Part shown: positions 13,766-21,211 of the stretch, piece after piece | Position numbering within the stretch: the stretch's first letter is position 1 | How the letters are laid out: every line of letters begins with the position of its first letter | NCBI GenBank assembly: GCA_001804165.1 | Contig: MHFL01000002.1 | Span: 8,414 to 31,930, forward strand | Source: Omnitrophica bacterium RIFCSPLOWO2_01_FULL_45_10 | GTDB lineage: Bacteria > Omnitrophota > Gorgyraeia > 2-01-FULL-45-10 | Reading direction: 5' to 3' | DNA: 23,517 nt | The notes under the pieces: generated by a model | The model's input: the letters and a program-made list of their open reading frames with translations, nothing else | Told to the model about the DNA's origin: nothing | Database searches by the model: none | Translations under genes and position numbers: made by a program

Positions 13766-15022
13766 ATGATGACTGAGAGCGAATTAAAAAGATTGTGCGA
13801 AAGGGTTAAGGCCGCGTCGAGGGCGCTCGCGCTTATCGACACGAAGGCGAAGAATGGGGCCCTGGTCTCGATGGCGGACTCGCTCGTTAAAAATATTCCT
13901 TATATCCTGAAGGAGAATGGGAAAGACATCTCTTGGGCAAAAAAGAAAAGACTTTCCGACGCATTGATAGATCGGCTGACATTAACATCTTCCAGGATAG
14001 AGTCTATGGCGGATTCGCTCAAAACAATCTCGAAACTGAAGGACCCGGTAGGGGAGACGCTCGAATCGGTCAGAAGACCGAACGGCCTTCTTATAAAAAA
14101 GATACGGGTTCCAATCGGTGTCATCTTCATAATCTACGAGTCAAGACCAAACGTCACAAGCGACTGCATGGGCCTATGTTTGAAATCGGGCAACGCCTGT
14201 ATCTTAAGAGGCGCGAGCGACGCGGTTAATTCGAACAGGGCGATATTCAATGTTTTAACTAAAGGGGCCCTAAAGTTCAAACTTCCCAAGGACGCGTTCC
14301 GGATAATTTTGGATAAAGATAGACGGATTGTAGAGTCCTTGTTGAAGAAAACGGGACTTATTGACCTCGTAATGCCTCGGGGAGGGGAATCGCTGATAAA
14401 CTCTGTGACCAAAGAATCAAGGATACCGGTGATAAAACATTATAAGGGCGTATGCCATACCTACGTTGATAAGCATGCGGATCTTTTGATGGCTCAGGAT
14501 ATCTGTTTCAACGCTAAGGTCCAGAGGCCGGGTGTCTGCAATGCCATGGAGACGATGCTCGTTCATAAAAGTATCGCTAAGGAGTTTCTGCCGCCAATGA
14601 TACGCCGTTTCAGAGACGCAGGTGTCGAGATAAGGGGGTGCGCCGGGACCAGGAGGATAGTAAAAGACTCAAAGCCAGCTAAAGAGATAGACTGGTATAC
14701 GGAATATCTGGACCTCATTCTTTCGGTTAAGGTGGTGGATGGAGTTGATGACGCGATTAGCCATATAATGAAATATGGCTCGAGTCATTCCGATAGCATA
14801 GTTACCCAAGACAAGAAAACTGCGGCGAAATTTCTAAAAGAAACGGACTCCGCGTGTGTTTACCTGAATGCCTCAACGCGATTCACGGATGGAGGCGAGT
14901 TCGGGAAAGGCGCTGAGATAGGGATATCGACCGATAAAATTCATGCGAGGGGGCCGATGGGCATGGAGGAACTGACATCGTATAAATACGTCATATACGG
15001 CAATGGCCAGATAAGACAGTGA
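13766..15022 (+). CDS. proA: Gamma-glutamyl phosphate reductase
   Basis: A 418-residue NADPH-dependent enzyme reducing gamma-glutamyl phosphate to glutamate semialdehyde, the second step of proline synthesis. I choose the ATG at 13766, with GGAGAAG 8 bases upstream; an in-frame TTG at 13736 would start inside MITE B and has no such site. Motifs: IPIGVIFIIYESRPNVTSD-like block (here VPIGVIFIIYESRPNVTS), LKSGNACILRG, the catalytic Cys258 in NAKVQRPGVCNAMET, and STRFTDGGEFGKGAEIGIST. Length is normal. It follows proB, separated only by the inserted element. Confidence 0.97.
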   Translation: MMTESELKRLCERVKAASRALALIDTKAKNGALVSMADSLVKNIPYILKENGKDISWAKKKRLSDALIDRLTLTSSRIESMADSLKTISKLKDPVGETLESVRRPNGLLIKKIRVPIGVIFIIYESRPNVTSDCMGLCLKSGNACILRGASDAVNSNRAIFNVLTKGALKFKLPKDAFRIILDKDRRIVESLLKKTGLIDLVMPRGGESLINSVTKESRIPVIKHYKGVCHTYVDKHADLLMAQDICFNAKVQRPGVCNAMETMLVHKSIAKEFLPPMIRRFRDAGVEIRGCAGTRRIVKDSKPAKEIDWYTEYLDLILSVKVVDGVDDAISHIMKYGSSHSDSIVTQDKKTAAKFLKETDSACVYLNASTRFTDGGEFGKGAEIGISTDKIHARGPMGMEELTSYKYVIYGNGQIRQ

Positions 15023-15050
15023 AAAATTACTTATTACTAGGGGTACGACT

Positions 15051-15623
15051 GTGAGAATCGGCATACTCGGCGGCACATTTAATCCTATACACATGGGCCA
15101 TCTCATTCTGGCTAATGAGGCATTTTTCAAGTTGAATCTGGATAAACTGATATTTGTCCCTACGTATCTACCGCCGCATAAGACGATCGAGGTAAATGTG
15201 AATCCCGAGGACCGGTTGCGGATGGTAAAAAGCGCGATAGAGGATAACCCGGCTTTTGAGGCATCGTCATTCGAGATAGATTCGAAGAAGAGGTCCTATT
15301 CCATAGAAACGCTAAAGAATTTTAGAAGAATCTATGGTGAAGAGGCGCAGTTATTCTTTATAACCGGCTCAGATTCGCTCAAAGACCTATTTTCATGGAA
15401 GGACATAAACGAGATATTCAAGGTCTCGAAATTCATCGTTGCCAATAGGCCCGGCTATCCTTTTACGGAGCGGCTCCCAAAAGAGGTAGAGACCGTTGTC
15501 ATAACGCCGATCGAAATCTCATCAGAAGATATACGACGACGCATCAAAGAACTCAAGCCCATCATATATCTGGTGCCGGATAAGGTTAGGAGATATATCG
15601 AAGAGCGTGGACTGTATAAATAG
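15051..15623 (+). CDS. nadD: Nicotinate-nucleotide adenylyltransferase
   Basis: A 190-residue enzyme joining ATP and nicotinate mononucleotide to form deamido-NAD. It starts at GTG with AGGGG upstream. The nucleotidyltransferase signature GGTFNPIHMGH (residues 7-17) and the C-terminal ISSEDIRRRIKE motif (the family's ISSTxIR) are both present, along with FITGSDSLKDLFSWK. Length is normal. It precedes rsfS as in many bacteria, though a promoter and a small gene lie between them here. Confidence 0.95.
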   Translation: MRIGILGGTFNPIHMGHLILANEAFFKLNLDKLIFVPTYLPPHKTIEVNVNPEDRLRMVKSAIEDNPAFEASSFEIDSKKRSYSIETLKNFRRIYGEEAQLFFITGSDSLKDLFSWKDINEIFKVSKFIVANRPGYPFTERLPKEVETVVITPIEISSEDIRRRIKELKPIIYLVPDKVRRYIEERGLYK

Positions 15624-15672
15624 GGTGCAGGGCCTAAAGAAGAAGAATACGCTACTCTGTCATCCAAGACCC

Positions 15673-15701
15673 TTGACAATATGCAATGGTTCTGGTAAAC
15701 T
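15673..15701 (+). promoter_or_regulatory. Promoter upstream of the DUF5679 gene
   Basis: A perfect TTGACA (15673-15678), a 17-base spacer and TAAACT (15696-15701), with TGG before it as an extended -10. Transcription would begin near 15708 and cross a terminator-like hairpin before reaching the gene at 15824. Confidence 0.7.
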
Positions 15702-15737
15702 TACGTCTACCCATATATGATTTTAAATATCATAGGC

Positions 15738-15770
15738 AGATTACAGAGACGAAACACTGTAATCTTTTTT
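15738..15770 (+). terminator. Rho-independent-type terminator or attenuator hairpin
   Basis: AGATTACAG (15738-15746) pairs with CTGTAATCT (15757-15765), a 9-bp stem with a 10-nt loop, running straight into TTTTTT. It may end the nadD transcript. Because a promoter lies upstream at 15673-15701, it also sits in the leader of the next gene, where it could act as an attenuator. A second small hairpin AAATTTG/CAAATTT follows at about 15780-15799. Confidence 0.65.
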
Positions 15771-15823
15771 ATTACCTTGAAATTTGACAGAGCAAATTTA
15801 AGAATTAAAAGGAGGTGAGGCAA

Positions 15824-15967
15824 ATGGCAGAGATAGGATATTGCGTCAAGTGCAAATCGAAGAAAGAGATGAAAGATGCTCAGAAGGTTACGATGAAAAA
15901 CAAAAGAGAGGCAATGAAGGGCAAGTGCGCAACATGCGGCACCGGTATGTATAAGATAGTTAAATAA
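15824..15967 (+). CDS. DUF5679-type small zinc-ribbon protein
   Basis: A 47-residue protein with two CxxC pairs: YCVKCKSKKEMKDA near the N-terminus and GKCATCGTGMYKI near the C-terminus. This matches the DUF5679 pattern (YCVKCKxK...KNKR..KGxCxxCGTxM). The four cysteines should bind one zinc. The ribosome-binding site is a full anti-Shine-Dalgarno match, AAGGAGGTGA (15809-15818), stronger than at any other gene here, which suggests high expression. It lies just before rsfS. Small basic zinc ribbons often bind ribosomes or nucleic acids, but no function is established and none is claimed. Confidence 0.85.
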   Translation: MAEIGYCVKCKSKKEMKDAQKVTMKNKREAMKGKCATCGTGMYKIVK

Positions 15968-15974
15968 AAAGAGG

Positions 15975-16385
15975 TTGAATCTTATAAAGTCTAAGTCAAA
16001 GGCCTTGGATATCGCAAAGGCCGCGTCAAGCAAAAAGGCGCTCGACACGGTTATTATAGATATGCGCGGTGTTCCGAGCGTCGCGGATTATTTTGTGGTG
16101 ACAAGCGGCGCATCTTCCGCGCAAGTCAGGGCAATAACCGACAACATAATAAAACAGTTAAAACGAAAGCGGCAAAGCCCGTGGCACGTTGAGGGAAAGG
16201 CTGAAAGCCTGTGGGTGCTCGTTGATTACGGAGATGTAATCGCCCATATATTTTATGATGAGACGCGCCATTTTTACAATCTGGAACGGCTGTGGGGAGA
16301 CGCGCCGCAGGAGCATTTTAAAGAGAAAGTGAAGGCAAGAAAGATCCGCTATGGCAGCAAGAGAAGAAAAACTTCGGATAATTAA
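15975..16385 (+). CDS. rsfS: Ribosomal silencing factor RsfS
   Basis: A protein of up to 136 residues that binds L14 and blocks subunit joining. Core motifs: DTVIIDMRGVPSVADYFVVTSG, QVRAITDNI and the C-terminal WVLVDYGDVIAHIFYDETRHFYNLERLWGDA. The start is unclear. The TTG at 15975 has GAGG touching it with no spacer. An in-frame ATA at 15984 sits 9 bases after that GAGG and gives MKSKSKALDIAKAA, a good family N-terminus but with a very rare start codon. A TTG at 16005 would cut into the first helix. The 3' end overlaps the next gene by 35 bases. Confidence 0.93.
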   Translation: MNLIKSKSKALDIAKAASSKKALDTVIIDMRGVPSVADYFVVTSGASSAQVRAITDNIIKQLKRKRQSPWHVEGKAESLWVLVDYGDVIAHIFYDETRHFYNLERLWGDAPQEHFKEKVKARKIRYGSKRRKTSDN

Positions 16386-17460
16386 AAGGGACCTCGAGAG
16401 CCGGATAAACGAACTGAACGCGCTATCCGAGATCTCACGGCTGATCACTTCGTCGGATAATCTAAACAAGATGCTTGGCTTTATAGCGAAAAAGATTACA
16501 GCTATGGTCAAGGCAGACATCTGTATGGTGCATCTTTTGAATAAAGGGGCCTTCACGCCGAAAATGGTGTATGGGGCGATGAGGGATAGAGATACCGCTC
16601 TTAAACTGGCTCATGTCCTGAGTAAAAGTAAACTCGCATCCCGAGTCTTGAGGACCGAACGGATCCAGATAGTGGATAACCTAATTCGACATAAGAAAGA
16701 TCCCTTTTGCGGATTTTGCGCAAGAGAATCAATGCAGTCGCTTTTGATGGCGCCGCTTGTCGAAAGAGGAACGGTCCTGGGGACACTAACGTGCTGTTCA
16801 AAAAGGCCCTATGCGTATACGAAAGACGATGAAGAGGAGATATTGCTCTTCGCGAACCAGGCGGCAATGGCTGTTGAAAACGCGAGATTATTCGATAATA
16901 TAAAGGTCAATTATCTGAATACGATGAAACTTGTGGCAGGCATCATCGATTCAAAGGATAGATATACAGAGAGCCACTCGGAGCAGGTCATGCGGACAGC
17001 GTTGGGCATAGCCAGCATTTTGAATTTGTCAGTTAAGCAGAAAACAATCATAAGATACGCGAGCCTCCTGCACGATATAGGGAAGGTGGGCATAGACACG
17101 ACTATCTTGAGAAAGACAGGCCCGCTTACGAGAGAAGAGTGGGTCGAAATGATGAGGCATCCGAAGGTCGGCGCGGAGATTATAAAGAAAGCGGGTTTTT
17201 TGGATGAACTGATTCCTTCCATATTGTACCATCATGTGCGCTATTCCGGCGGAGGATACCCTCCGACAAGGAAGAGAAGAGAGGCCATACCCATAGAGGC
17301 GCGGATAATGGCGGTGGCCGATGCCTATGAGGCCATGAGGAGCAAGAGGCCGTATAGAAAACGGCTCTCGAGAGAATCGGCTGTCAGCGAACTGAAGCGA
17401 AACAGCGGAACGCAATTTGATCCGAAGGTCGTTAACGCCTTATTGAAGGTCTTGAGGTAG
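16351..17460 (+). CDS. GAF-domain HD-GYP phosphodiesterase
   Basis: A 369-residue cytoplasmic protein: a short coiled start (REEKLRIIKRDLESRINELN), a GAF sensor domain (about 25-180, LITSSDNLNKMLGFIAKKIT...MAPLVERGTVLGTLTC), and an HD-GYP domain. Catalytic features are the His of the DRYTESHSEQV helix, HDIGK (241-245), the His pair 294-295 and GGGYP with Gly302-Tyr303-Pro304, then IEARIMAVADAYEAM. The triad predicts cyclic di-GMP hydrolysis. The usual HHERWDGxGYP reads HHVRYSGGGYP here, a mild divergence. There is no receiver or membrane segment, so input would come through the GAF domain. The start overlaps rsfS by 35 bases; no later Met fits the GAF fold. Its place inside a translation-related cluster is unusual. 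Confidence 0.9.
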   Translation: MAAREEKLRIIKRDLESRINELNALSEISRLITSSDNLNKMLGFIAKKITAMVKADICMVHLLNKGAFTPKMVYGAMRDRDTALKLAHVLSKSKLASRVLRTERIQIVDNLIRHKKDPFCGFCARESMQSLLMAPLVERGTVLGTLTCCSKRPYAYTKDDEEEILLFANQAAMAVENARLFDNIKVNYLNTMKLVAGIIDSKDRYTESHSEQVMRTALGIASILNLSVKQKTIIRYASLLHDIGKVGIDTTILRKTGPLTREEWVEMMRHPKVGAEIIKKAGFLDELIPSILYHHVRYSGGGYPPTRKRREAIPIEARIMAVADAYEAMRSKRPYRKRLSRESAVSELKRNSGTQFDPKVVNALLKVLR

Positions 17461-17478
17461 TTTAAAAAAAGTAATAAG

Positions 17479-19164
17479 ATGCATTATGGAGCATTCGAAA
17501 GTCAACTATCATCTCTTTTAGAGAAGGCCGTCGCTTCGTCTTTGACCAGTCTCGGAATTCACCCCCTCACCCGCTTAAGTGACATCAAGCCGGAAATAGA
17601 CAGCCCTAAAGAAAGAACCCACGGTGACATATCGACCAATGTGGCAATGAAGGCATGTGGGACGGCCGGGAAAGATCCTCTCTATTTCGCAAATCTCATA
17701 AAAGATAATTTGGAAAAGGCCCTGGCCGCGTCACATCTAAAAAATGCCATAGAGCGTATAGAGACCAGGAGCCCGGGTTTCATAAATTTCTTTTTAACGA
17801 AAGACTATCTTTATTCCGGCCTTTTGGAGATAATAAGGAGGAAGCACAATTTCGGCAGGAACGCCATCGGCGGAGGAATCAAGGTTAACCTCGAATTCGT
17901 CAGCGCCAATCCTACAGGGCCGCTCACCATCGCGCACGGCAGACAAGCCGCGGTGGGAGACAGCCTGGCGAATATATTAGAATTCCTGGGGTACCGCATC
18001 CTAAGGGAATATTATATAAATGATGAAGGCGTGCAGATAGATATACTGGCTAACTCCATTAAGTTCAGATACCTTGAACTTTTTGGTGTAAATCAGAAAT
18101 TTCCCGATGACGGCTACAAGGGTTCATATATATCAGAGATCGCTTCCGCATTTAAAAATAAATATGAGAGAAAATTCATTGATACGAAGGACCTCAAGGT
18201 ATTCAGGGAGTTTGGATTGAACCGGATCCTGCAGGATATAAAGAAGGACTTAAAGGATTTTGGCGTAAAATTTGATATCTGGTACAGCCAAAGGACGCTG
18301 AGGAAGTCGGGGAAGGTTGAAAAGACAATACAATTTTTGAAGAGGAAGGGCCGCATATATCAAAAAGACGACGCGGTATGGTTTGAGTCAACAGCGTTTG
18401 GCGATGATAAGGACAGGGTCGTCTTAAAGTCAGACGATACCACTACATATCTTGCCCCAGATATCGCGTACCATCTGGATAAATATAGGCGCGGATTCAA
18501 ACGGCTCGTCGATATATGGGGGCCTGACCATCATGGCTACATTCCGCGCATGAAGGCGGCTGTAAAAGCATTGGGATATCCTCAGGATTCCTTCTCCGCG
18601 CTAATAGTTCAATTGGCGACATTGTACAGGGCCGGCCGCGTTGTCTCAATGTCGACGAGAGCCGGTGAATTTGTTACCCTGAGGGAATTGATGGCTGAAG
18701 TCGGGAAGGATGTCGCTAGATTCTGTTTTCTTTCGCGGCGGCTTTCAAGCCATCTCGACTTTGATCTCGACGTCATTAAGAAGGAATCTTCGGAGAACCC
18801 GGTTTACTATATACAGTACGCTCACGCGAGGATTTGGTCCATATTGGAGCATAGTAAAAAGGCCCACTATTCAGCAAGATTCGATTCTAAGTTGCTGCGC
18901 GAGGAGGAGGAACTGGATATTTTAAGGATCTTGAGACGATTTCCCCAGGCGGTCTCTATTAGCGGAAAGACGCAGGAACCGAATATCATCCTTCAATATC
19001 TTCAGGACCTTGCGGCAGCCTTCCATTCATTTTACACAAAACGCAGGGTTCTTACCGACAGCGTCCATTTGACGAAATCGAGGCTCGTCCTCGTAGATTG
19101 CGTAAGAATAGTGCTGGCGAACGGCCTCGGCCTACTCGGAATCTCCCTCCCGAAGAAAATGTAA
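17479..19164 (+). CDS. argS: Arginyl-tRNA synthetase
   Basis: A 561-residue class I synthetase charging tRNA-Arg. An N-terminal Arg-tRNA-specific domain (1-95, ending ERIETRSPGFINFFL) precedes the catalytic domain (EFVSANPTGPLTIAHGRQAAVGDSL). The HIGH motif is TIAH (150-153), a relaxed form in which both the first His and the Gly are changed; T-V-G-H variants occur in related families. WGPDHHGYIPRMKAAVKALG follows, then MSTRAG (391-396) in the KMSKS position. The DALR anticodon-binding domain ends the protein (VYYIQYAHARIWSI...RLVLVDCVRIVLANGLGLLGI). Full length, starting 18 bases after the HD-GYP gene. Confidence 0.95.
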   Translation: MHYGAFESQLSSLLEKAVASSLTSLGIHPLTRLSDIKPEIDSPKERTHGDISTNVAMKACGTAGKDPLYFANLIKDNLEKALAASHLKNAIERIETRSPGFINFFLTKDYLYSGLLEIIRRKHNFGRNAIGGGIKVNLEFVSANPTGPLTIAHGRQAAVGDSLANILEFLGYRILREYYINDEGVQIDILANSIKFRYLELFGVNQKFPDDGYKGSYISEIASAFKNKYERKFIDTKDLKVFREFGLNRILQDIKKDLKDFGVKFDIWYSQRTLRKSGKVEKTIQFLKRKGRIYQKDDAVWFESTAFGDDKDRVVLKSDDTTTYLAPDIAYHLDKYRRGFKRLVDIWGPDHHGYIPRMKAAVKALGYPQDSFSALIVQLATLYRAGRVVSMSTRAGEFVTLRELMAEVGKDVARFCFLSRRLSSHLDFDLDVIKKESSENPVYYIQYAHARIWSILEHSKKAHYSARFDSKLLREEEELDILRILRRFPQAVSISGKTQEPNIILQYLQDLAAAFHSFYTKRRVLTDSVHLTKSRLVLVDCVRIVLANGLGLLGISLPKKM

Positions 19165-19208
19165 TTTCCCTTTTAGATAGAAAAATTTTGCGGAAAAATA
19201 GATGAAGT

Positions 19209-21098
19209 ATGTTTGAATCCATAAAAATCTACCTTAATGAAGAGATAGACATAGAGAAGCTCTCCATGCAGCTTGTGGAGTACGGATATCGCCTATCTAA
19301 GAGGGTCTCTGAGGAAGGCGATTTCTCGAGGCTTGGCGATAACTTGACAGTGTATCCCCTTACCTTTGAATACCCGATACGGATAGAGTTGTCGGAAAAC
19401 CGTGTCGAGCGTATCAGGTCCTTGGACCTTTTGACATTCAATGTTATCGAGGACCACAACGCGTGCATCATCCTTCCCATAAGGGGAATAGCGAAAACTA
19501 AGATTAGCCGGTCGTGCGCCGCCTACGGCGAGAGGTCTACATTAGATAATTTCATCGATATCGAAGTTGGGGACTATGTTGTGCATCTTGACCATGGCAT
19601 AGGCAAGTATTTAGGCATGGAGAAACTGAAAATAGATAAGAGGTATGTAGACCATTTCGTCATAGAATACGCCGGCAACAATAAACTGTACGTCCCATTT
19701 ACCGACCTTGGCAATATCCAGAAGTATCTCGGTTTCGAGAAAAGACCTCCCAAGCCGAATAGGCTAGGGACTAAACTATGGCATCGGACGAAGGAGGCGG
19801 CGAAGAAAGGTGTTGAAAGGATAGCGCTCGACCTTCTGGAACTGCAGGCAAGGCGCATGAGCATTGAAGGTTTCAGATTCTCTCAGGATACAGATTGGCA
19901 GAAACAACTCGAGGCAAGTTTTCCGTATCGCGAAACGCCGGATCAGGCACGCGCCACAATGGAGGTCAAGCGTGATATGGAATCTCCAAGGCCGATGGAT
20001 CGGCTCCTGTGCGGAGATGTGGGATATGGAAAGACAGAGGTAGCGCTCAGGGCCGCGTTTAAGGCGCTTATGGATAATAAACAGGTAGCCATATTGGTGC
20101 CAACAACCATTCTTGCCGAACAGCACTGTGACACCTTCGCCAACAGGATGAAGAATTTCCCCGTCAAAATTGATATGTTGTCGAGGTTCAGGACAAGACA
20201 TGAACAGGAAGCGATAATAGAAGGAGTGCGAAGCGGCGCAATCGACATAATAATCGGGACTCATAGGCTGATTTCCGGCGACATAAAATTCAATGATCTT
20301 GCTCTCATTATAATAGACGAGGAGCAGCGTTTCGGCGTCCGCCATAAGGAATTCCTGAAAAAACTTCGCGCAACTGTGGACGTCCTGACACTTACGGCAA
20401 CACCCATACCCCGCACGCTCTATCTGGCACTCATGGGGGGAAGGGATATTTCGACCATAAATACACCGCCCCTGGAGCGGCACGCGGTCGAGACGAAGAT
20501 AACTTACTACGATGAATCCGTGATAAGAGAGGCGATATTGAGAGAGAAGTCAAGAGGCGGCCAGATCTTTTTCGTGCACAATAGAATCGATGGGATTGAC
20601 AAAGTCGCGAAAGCCATTACGAAATTGGTTCCGGAGGTGAAGGTTGGCGTCGGGCACGGCCAGATGTCCGAAAAAATCCTGGAAGATGTCATGATAAAGT
20701 TCATAAGAGGCGAACTCGACTGCCTCGTTTCAACGACTATCATCGAATCGGGAATTGACATACCCAATGCCAACACCATCATAATTAACAGGGCGGATAC
20801 GTTGGGCCTGGCGGATCTATACCAGTTGCGAGGCCGTGTAGGGCGATTCACGAAACAGGCATATGCGTATCTATTAATTCCGAAAAAAGCGGTATTGAGC
20901 GGCGAGTCCGAGAAACGCCTTCAGGCTATAAAACGATTTCAGGAACTGGGTTCGGGCTTCAAACTCGCGATGGAGGATTTGCAGATTCGCGGGGCGGGTA
21001 ATATCCTTGGCATGGAGCAGCACGGTTACATCAACGCGGTCGGATTCGACCTCTACTGCCGCCTCCTCAAATCCGCAATCGAGAGTAGCAAGAAATAA
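19209..21098 (+). CDS. mfd: Reduced transcription-repair coupling factor (mini-Mfd)
   Basis: A 629-residue Mfd; canonical forms have about 1,100-1,170. Residues 1-115 keep only the second part of the UvrB-like domain (LVEYGYRLSKRVSEEGDFSRLGD...EYPIRIELSENRVERIRSLD). The RNA-polymerase-interacting domain is at about 118-180 (VGDYVVHLDHGIGKYLGMEKL). The full translocase follows: Walker A GDVGYGKT (269-276), DEEQ (370-373), TATPIPRTL, and the motif V/VI region ADTLGLADLYQLRGRVGR, then RIRGAGNILG-type sequence (LQIRGAGNILG). It ends at AIESSKK, without the C-terminal TRCF domain. Upstream is argS with a 44-base gap and downstream a promoter, so nothing is missing through a frameshift. It should still bind and push RNA polymerase; recruitment of UvrA and autoinhibition are not encoded. 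Confidence 0.92.
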   Translation: MFESIKIYLNEEIDIEKLSMQLVEYGYRLSKRVSEEGDFSRLGDNLTVYPLTFEYPIRIELSENRVERIRSLDLLTFNVIEDHNACIILPIRGIAKTKISRSCAAYGERSTLDNFIDIEVGDYVVHLDHGIGKYLGMEKLKIDKRYVDHFVIEYAGNNKLYVPFTDLGNIQKYLGFEKRPPKPNRLGTKLWHRTKEAAKKGVERIALDLLELQARRMSIEGFRFSQDTDWQKQLEASFPYRETPDQARATMEVKRDMESPRPMDRLLCGDVGYGKTEVALRAAFKALMDNKQVAILVPTTILAEQHCDTFANRMKNFPVKIDMLSRFRTRHEQEAIIEGVRSGAIDIIIGTHRLISGDIKFNDLALIIIDEEQRFGVRHKEFLKKLRATVDVLTLTATPIPRTLYLALMGGRDISTINTPPLERHAVETKITYYDESVIREAILREKSRGGQIFFVHNRIDGIDKVAKAITKLVPEVKVGVGHGQMSEKILEDVMIKFIRGELDCLVSTTIIESGIDIPNANTIIINRADTLGLADLYQLRGRVGRFTKQAYAYLLIPKKAVLSGESEKRLQAIKRFQELGSGFKLAMEDLQIRGAGNILGMEQHGYINAVGFDLYCRLLKSAIESSKK

Positions 21099-21154
21099 AA
21101 TATTTTGTTTCAATGGATATTTTGGCAGATTGACCGGCAGGATCCCTGCAGCGA

Positions 21155-21183
21155 TTGAGTTTAATAGGCATTTGTGTTACAAT
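21155..21183 (+). promoter_or_regulatory. Promoter for purH
   Basis: TTGAGT (21155-21160), a 17-base spacer and TACAAT (21178-21183), with TGT before the -10 hexamer (extended -10). It ends 28 bases before the purH start, in the spacer after mfd. GAGGAGGGAAG just before the ATG gives the ribosome-binding site. Confidence 0.7.
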
Positions 21184-21211
21184 AGCGGTCGTTTAAAGTT
21201 GAGGAGGGAAG

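Noticed and set aside
19776..20483. 235-codon open frame on the - strand opposite mfd
   Set aside because: It overlaps conserved helicase motifs of mfd on the other strand and has no recognisable domain.
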